Notes under the pieces: model-generated
Database searches by the model: none
What the model was told of the DNA's origin: nothing
The model's input: the letters and a program-made list of their open reading frames with translations, nothing else
Origin: Betaproteobacteria bacterium
Lineage (GTDB): Bacteria > Pseudomonadota > Gammaproteobacteria > Burkholderiales > SG8-41
Length of the DNA stretch: 10,292 nt
Direction: 5' to 3'
Assembly: GCA_021300125.1 (NCBI GenBank)
Contig: JAJTHX010000229.1
Location: forward strand, 1 to 10,292
Translations under genes and position numbers: made by a program
In this document: in pieces, positions 6,350 to 10,292 of the stretch
Position numbering within the stretch: position 1 is the first letter of the stretch
How the letters are laid out: each line of letters opens with the position of its first letter

Positions 6350-7792
6350 CTAGACCGTGCCGCCGACCGTGAGACCGTCGATGCGCAATGTGGGCTGGCC
6401 CACACCGACCGGCACGCTCTGGCCGTCCTTGCCGCAGGTGCCCACACCCGGATCGAGGCGCATGTCGTTGCCGATCATCGAGACACGGGTCAAAGCATCG
6501 GGGCCGTTGCCGATCAGCGTCGCGCCACGCACCGGATGGGTCAGCTTGCCGTTTTCGATGATGAAGGCCTCGGAGGCGGAAAACACGAACTTGCCGCTGG
6601 TAATGTCGACCTGGCCGCCGCCGAAATTGACCGCATACAGGCCGCGGTCCACCGAGGCGATGATTTCCTGCGGGTCCTTGTTGCCGTTGAGCATGTAGGT
6701 GTTGGTCATGCGCGGCATCGGCACATGGGCATAGGACTCGCGCCGGCCGTTGCCGGTGGGCGCCACCTTCATCAGCCGCGCGTTGAGCGTGTCCTGGATG
6801 TAGCCGCGCAGCACGCCGTCCTCGATCAGCACGTTGTGCTGGGTCGGGTTGCCTTCGTCATCCACATTGAGCGAGCCGCGGCGTCGCTCCAGCGTGCCGT
6901 CATCCACCACGGTGACGCCAGGGGCCGCGACGCGTTCACCGATGCGGCCGCTGAACGCGGAGGTGCCCTTGCGGTTGAAATCGCCTTCAAGCCCATGACC
7001 CACCGCCTCGTGCAGCAGCACGCCGGGCCAGCCCGGTCCGAGCACCACGGTCATGGTGCCTGCGGGCGCCGGCTTCGCATCGAGATTGGTCAAGGCCTGA
7101 TGCACCGCCTTGCCGGCAAAATCGTCGAGTAGCTTGTCGCTGAAATAGCCGTAATCGAAACGCCCGCCGCCGCCGGCGCTGCCCTGCTCGCGGCGGCCGT
7201 TGGCCTCGACAATCACCTGCAGCGACAGCCGCACCAGCGGCCGCACGTCCGCGGCCTGCAGACCGTCACTGCGCGCGACCATCACCACTTCATACTCGCC
7301 GGCGAGTGAGGCCATGACCTGGGTCACCCGCGGGTCGAGCGCGCGGGCCTTGCGTTCCAGGCGCTCGAGCAGCGCCACCTTCTCGGTTGCGGCGAGGCTC
7401 GCCAGCGGGTCCTGCGGCGCATACAGCGCACGCAGCGCACCCTGGCGGGCAATCGCCGCGCGGCCTTCAACGCCCTGGCGTGCAATCGCGCGCGTGGCCT
7501 GGGCCGCGGCAGACAGCGCGTTGAAACTGATGTCGTCGGAGTAGGCAAAGGCGGTTTTTTCGCCGCTGACTGCGCGCACCCCCACCCCCTGGTCGATGTT
7601 GAAGCTGCCCGCCTTGACGATGCCCTCCTCCAGGCTCCAGGACTCGCTGCGCGAATACTGGAAATAGAGGTCGGCGTAATCGACGCGGTGCGCCATGATT
7701 TCGCCGAACACCCGCTGCAGGCGGCCTTCGTCCAGGGCATGCGGCGCCAGCAGGGTTGCGCTGGCGGTTTCGAACACAGAGGCAGCTTGCAA
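6350..7792 (-). CDS. tldD: Metalloprotease TldD
   Basis: The 480-residue TldD subunit of the TldD/TldE (PmbA) zinc protease, a cytoplasmic heterodimer that trims unfolded peptides and is known for microcin B17 maturation and CcdA degradation. The zinc site [11 protein letters not shown] is at 261-271 (His261, Glu262, His266). The C-terminal [17 protein letters not shown] gives Cys453, the equivalent of the third ligand Cys454 in E. coli TldD. The N-terminal domain, about 30-200, carries [19 protein letters not shown] and [19 protein letters not shown], typical of the family. The start is TTG at 7792, strongly supported by AAAGGA 6-7 nt upstream and by the length agreeing with E. coli TldD (481). 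It begins 24 bp after the nitrilase gene, so the two are almost certainly cotranscribed. The TldE partner is not in the window. Confidence 0.96.
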   Translation of the reverse strand: MQAASVFETASATLLAPHALDEGRLQRVFGEIMAHRVDYADLYFQYSRSESWSLEEGIVKAGSFNIDQGVGVRAVSGEKTAFAYSDDISFNALSAAAQATRAIARQGVEGRAAIARQGALRALYAPQDPLASLAATEKVALLERLERKARALDPRVTQVMASLAGEYEVVMVARSDGLQAADVRPLVRLSLQVIVEANGRREQGSAGGGGRFDYGYFSDKLLDDFAGKAVHQALTNLDAKPAPAGTMTVVLGPGWPGVLLHEAVGHGLEGDFNRKGTSAFSGRIGERVAAPGVTVVDDGTLERRRGSLNVDDEGNPTQHNVLIEDGVLRGYIQDTLNARLMKVAPTGNGRRESYAHVPMPRMTNTYMLNGNKDPQEIIASVDRGLYAVNFGGGQVDITSGKFVFSASEAFIIENGKLTHPVRGATLIGNGPDALTRVSMIGNDMRLDPGVGTCGKDGQSVPVGVGQPTLRIDGLTVGGTV

Positions 7793-7816
7793 GATTATTC
7801 CTTTAAAATCAATTAC

Positions 7817-8689
7817 TTAAATTTTTACGCCGATGGTGCGGTGGCTCAGGGCCGGCAGGCTCTGCCGCAGATGCTGGATATGGGTGCGGTTCATGCTGGC
7901 TACAACCACCCCCGATCCGCGCGGCAGGCGGTCCAGCACCACCCCCCAGGGATCGACGATCATCGAATCGCCGTGGGTTTCGCGGCCATTGAGATGATAA
8001 CCGCCCTGCGCCGGCGCCAGCACGTAGGCGAGGTTCTCGATTGCGCGGGCGCGGATCAGCGTTTCCCAGTGCGCCTTGCCGGTGGTTTCGGTGAAGGCTG
8101 AAGGCACCACGATCAGATCGACCTCGCCCATCGCGCGATAGAGCTCGGGAAAGCGCAGGTCGTAGCAGATCGACAGCCCGATGCGGCCGAACGGCGTGTC
8201 CACGGTCTGCACCTGCTTGCCGTGCTCGATGGTGCGTTCTTCGGAATATTTCTCCTTGCCCATCTCGAAACCGAAGAGATGGATCTTGTCGTAGCGCGCG
8301 ACGCACTTGCCCTTGTCGTCATAGACCAGGCTGGTGTTGAGCACCTTGTCCTTGATCGAGGCCACCAGCGGCACCGAGCCGCCGATCAGCCAGAGGCCGA
8401 ACTTGCGCGCGGTGGCCGACAGGAAGGCCTGGATCGGGCCATCGCCATAGTCCTCGCGCACTGCGACCTTGTCGGTGTCCTTGAGGCCCATGATGCCGAA
8501 ATACTCGGGCAGCGCGACCAGGCGCGCACCCTGCTCGGCCGCCATCTCGATGAGCCACGCCGCCTCCCTCAGGTTGGACTCCACGCGCGGCCCCGAGGCC
8601 ATCTGTACCCCGGCTATGCGCACCGCGCCGGCCTCTGCCGCGGGCTGGCCCTTGCGCTGGGCGCGGGTCGAACGCAATCTGGTACTCAC
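7817..8689 (-). CDS. Carbon-nitrogen hydrolase, Nit-type amidase
   Basis: A 290-residue nitrilase-superfamily amidase of the Nit1/NitFhit branch (the branch of deaminated glutathione amidase and YbeM-like proteins), probably cytoplasmic and acting as metabolite repair. The catalytic triad is visible: Glu62 in LPEYFG, Lys135 in RYDKIHLFGFEMG, and Cys175 in GLSICYDLRFPELYR. The second conserved stretch HWETLIRARAIENLAYVLA and the GRETHGDSMIVDPWG block complete the fold. The first 22 residues are a basic, Ala-rich extension before VRIAGVQMASG and may not all be translated. The GTG at 8689 has GGGAG 9 nt upstream. It sits between the small secreted protein and tldD in a run of same-strand genes. 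The exact substrate is not shown by the sequence. Confidence 0.92.
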   Translation of the reverse strand: MSTRLRSTRAQRKGQPAAEAGAVRIAGVQMASGPRVESNLREAAWLIEMAAEQGARLVALPEYFGIMGLKDTDKVAVREDYGDGPIQAFLSATARKFGLWLIGGSVPLVASIKDKVLNTSLVYDDKGKCVARYDKIHLFGFEMGKEKYSEERTIEHGKQVQTVDTPFGRIGLSICYDLRFPELYRAMGEVDLIVVPSAFTETTGKAHWETLIRARAIENLAYVLAPAQGGYHLNGRETHGDSMIVDPWGVVLDRLPRGSGVVVASMNRTHIQHLRQSLPALSHRTIGVKI

Positions 8690-8771
8690 TGTGAATCGCT
8701 CCCGTTATCCGTGATGCCTGCAGCCGCTGGCGCGGCCCCGCCCCCGATCATCCCCTTCAGCACCTTACTTC

Positions 8772-8810
8772 GCCACCTTGGTTGGCCACCTTGGTGGGCC
8801 ACCTTGTTTC
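8772..8810. repeat. Three tandem 13-bp repeats (GCCACCTTG core)
   Basis: Copies GCCACCTTGGTTG (8772-8784), GCCACCTTGGTGG (8785-8797) and GCCACCTTGTTTC (8798-8810) are directly adjacent, with degenerate copies on both flanks (GCACCTTACTTC at 8760-8771 and ACCACCTATTCCA at 8811-8823). The array lies in the 126-bp gap between the small secreted gene and the amidase gene, and the stop codon of the small gene lies in the degenerate right-hand copy. The middle copy with its flanks (8784-8800) can form a small hairpin. Confidence 0.85.
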
Positions 8811-8815
8811 ACCAC

Positions 8816-9145
8816 CTATTCCACCAGCTCCAGCCGCACCCCCGCCACCGCCGCATCGGCCCGCAGCATCAGGCGCGACGGTTCCACCGCCAGCGCAATC
8901 AGCCAGGCGCGCAACTCCTCCGCCTGGGCCTGGGTTTCGGCGCGCGTACCGTGCGCGAGCCGCAGCCGCGCCGCGGGTTTCGCCTGCAACTGGGCCACGG
9001 CCTCGCGCAGCTGTGGATGGGCCAGTATCGCCTGTGCGCTGCGCGGCCGGTCCCACAGCTCCGGCCCCAGATCGGCGGACTGCGCAGATACGGTGGCTGC
9101 CAGATACAGCAGCAAGGCCAACACGGCACAGGATGCCCGGCTCAC
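8816..9145 (-). CDS. Small secreted protein of unknown function
   Basis: 109 codons. Residues 1-22 are a signal peptide (MSRASCAVLALLLYLAATVSA, cleavage near SAQ-SA), so the mature protein of about 87 residues should be periplasmic or outer-membrane. The rest is Ala/Leu/Arg-rich and helical (LWDRPRSAQAILAHPQLREA, then AQAEELRAWLIALAVEPSRL). The second half (ARLRLAHGTRAETQAQAEEL onward to LRLELVE-like end) distantly recalls the peptidoglycan-binding OmpA C-terminal fold, but it is too short and lacks the key Asp/Arg pattern, so I do not assign it. The GTG start at 9145 shares 4 bp (GTGA) with the yhdP stop, implying translational coupling. Signal peptide, coupling and operon position support a real gene; I do not recognise a family. 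Confidence 0.72.
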   Translation of the reverse strand: MSRASCAVLALLLYLAATVSAQSADLGPELWDRPRSAQAILAHPQLREAVAQLQAKPAARLRLAHGTRAETQAQAEELRAWLIALAVEPSRLMLRADAAVAGVRLELVE

Positions 9146-10292
9146 GGCGTGGCGGCTTCCGCCGCGGCACGATCCACCTTGACCACCTGCGGATCGGACC
9201 AGCTGCCGCTGATATCGTATTCGTAGGCGGCAATCTGGTTCAGCGGATCCTTGAGCAGGCGCTGCGCGAGAAACGTCGCCACCCCGGCCACCGGCCCGCC
9301 GAGCAGGGCGCCGGCCACCGATAACGTGTCCGACAACTGCGGACTGACCTTTACCCGCAGCAACTGGGTTTCCCTGGCCAGGTCCACGCTGCCGTGCATC
9401 ACGATGCGCGCCGCGGGGCTGGTGATGCGCAGGTTGTCAGTGCTCGCCACGCCCTTGACCACCTTGACCGCACCGACGATCTCGTCGAAAGCCAGGCCTT
9501 CGCTGAAGATGTCGCGGAAGTCGAGGGAAATACGGCGCGGCAGCGACTGCAGGCTGAGAATACCGAGCAGCTTGCCGATACCGGGCTCGAGCTTGATGAA
9601 CTGGCCCTTGGCGACATCAATCACGAAATTGCCGGACAGCGAGGGGTAATCAATCTGCTGCGGACTGCCGTTCCAGGTCAGCGACCCTTCGAGCTTGGCG
9701 GTGCCGCGGCGGACGCCTTCGGGATAACCCAGCCGCGTCAGCATTTTGCCGACATCGGAGACATCCAGCCGAACATTGACCTGGGTCGCGGGACGGCTCA
9801 GCCACGATTGCCAGACACCGTCGATGTTGAGGGTGCCGTCGGGATTGGCAAGGCGCAGCTTTTCGATGCGCCAGTCGCGGCCCTGCGGCGTGGCCTGCAG
9901 TTCGAGCTTGCCCAGTGCGCGCTCGACGACCTGGAATTCATCCACCACGACATCCAGCGCGGGCAATTCAGGGGGGCCCGTATCGGCCGCAGCCGCCGTT
10001 TGCGCCGCAACCGGCGCGGCGTCATCCCGGGGTGGCAGCACCAGACGGCGCAGGCGCGCGGTGAGGCGTCCACGGCCCTGGCCACGCCAGGATGCAGCGC
10101 CTTCGATGTCGCGCCCCTTCACGCTCAGCTGCAGCAGACCGGGTTGCGGCGTCGCGGTCAATGCCATCGCGCCGAAGCGGCGCCCGAACCATTCCAGCTC
10201 GCCGATACGCAGATCGCCGGCCGAGATCGGCAGGCCCGCGGCGGCGCCGGCGCCACCGATCAGCGCAAACCAGCCGTCGGCATCCAGCGAAC
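9142..10292 (-). CDS. yhdP: YhdP, AsmA-like envelope protein, C-terminal part (start outside window)
   Basis: The last 382 codons of a very large protein whose 5' end lies beyond the right edge; the frame is open to the edge, so the internal ATG at 10167 is not the start. YhdP is anchored in the inner membrane and forms a long beta-groove through the periplasm; in E. coli it acts with TamB and YdbH in phospholipid transport to the outer membrane. The visible part shows the AsmA-like C-terminal repeat pattern: LEWFGRRFGAM early, WRIEKLRLANPDGTLNIDG, DVSDVGKMLTRLGYPEGVR, IDVAKGQFIKLEPGIGKLLG, RRISLDFRDIFSEGLAFDEI, VRVVKGV-like AVKVVKGVASTDNLRI, SPAARIVMHGSVDLARET, ending in YDISGSWSDPQVVKVD, typical of TIGR02099-type YhdP ends. 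It is followed by the small secreted gene with a 4-bp overlap. In E. coli yhdP also precedes tldD, in line with this order. Confidence 0.92.
   Translation of the reverse strand, partial: SLDADGWFALIGGAGAAAGLPISAGDLRIGELEWFGRRFGAMALTATPQPGLLQLSVKGRDIEGAASWRGQGRGRLTARLRRLVLPPRDDAAPVAAQTAAAADTGPPELPALDVVVDEFQVVERALGKLELQATPQGRDWRIEKLRLANPDGTLNIDGVWQSWLSRPATQVNVRLDVSDVGKMLTRLGYPEGVRRGTAKLEGSLTWNGSPQQIDYPSLSGNFVIDVAKGQFIKLEPGIGKLLGILSLQSLPRRISLDFRDIFSEGLAFDEIVGAVKVVKGVASTDNLRITSPAARIVMHGSVDLARETQLLRVKVSPQLSDTLSVAGALLGGPVAGVATFLAQRLLKDPLNQIAAYEYDISGSWSDPQVVKVDRAAAEAATP

Noticed and set aside
8757..9233. Minus-strand 158-codon frame overlapping the small secreted gene and the yhdP end
   Set aside because: Out of frame with yhdP and the secreted protein, Arg/Gly-rich low complexity, and no initiation signal; the 109-codon frame has a signal peptide and couples to the yhdP stop.
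1..10292. tRNA, rRNA, CRISPR array, IS ends or integrase sites
   Set aside because: No cloverleaf, rRNA stretch, regularly spaced repeats, transposase-like frame or paired terminal repeats were seen on either strand.

Overview
All recognisable genes in this GC-rich window lie on the minus strand, so transcription runs from right (10292) to left (1). Gene content and order (yhdP, a small secreted protein, a nitrilase-family amidase, tldD, then a class I DAHP synthase) point to a Proteobacterium, most likely a Betaproteobacterium of the Rhodocyclales/Burkholderiales type. That placement is inferred from protein resemblance and synteny, not from a marker gene.

Layout in transcription order. (1) 10292-7793: the 3' end of yhdP (AsmA-like inner-membrane/periplasmic protein), a 109-codon signal-peptide protein overlapping yhdP by 4 bp, a Nit-type carbon-nitrogen hydrolase, and tldD. 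This looks like one transcription unit of conserved housekeeping genes. (2) 6330-5203: aroG, with its own TATAAT box in the 76-bp gap after tldD. (3) 5145-4573: a stand-alone cyclic-nucleotide-binding protein without a DNA-binding domain, ended by a good intrinsic terminator. (4) 4522-3635: a BtuF-like periplasmic vitamin B12-binding protein with no transporter partners in view. (5) 3634-3222: a 413-bp gene-free stretch with a terminator-like hairpin, an AT-rich promoter candidate with an inverted repeat over its -10, and an 11-bp G tract (C11 on the plus strand). (6) 3221-1: a two-partner secretion pair, an outer-membrane transporter (TpsB, FhaC/ShlB family) followed by the N-terminal 479 codons of a large secreted exoprotein/adhesin (TpsA, filamentous-haemagglutinin/HMW type) that runs off the left edge.

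The most interesting part is the leader of the secretion pair. The G11 tract sits in a GTG-initiated, Shine-Dalgarno-preceded leader reading frame. Its three length phases would give an ORF that overlaps the tpsB start (G11, as seen), an early stop (G10), or an in-frame fusion to tpsB (G12 or G9). This is a plausible phase-variation switch for a surface adhesin system, though only the sequence layout is directly seen. I see no clearly novel multi-gene system, CRISPR array, RNA gene or insertion sequence.
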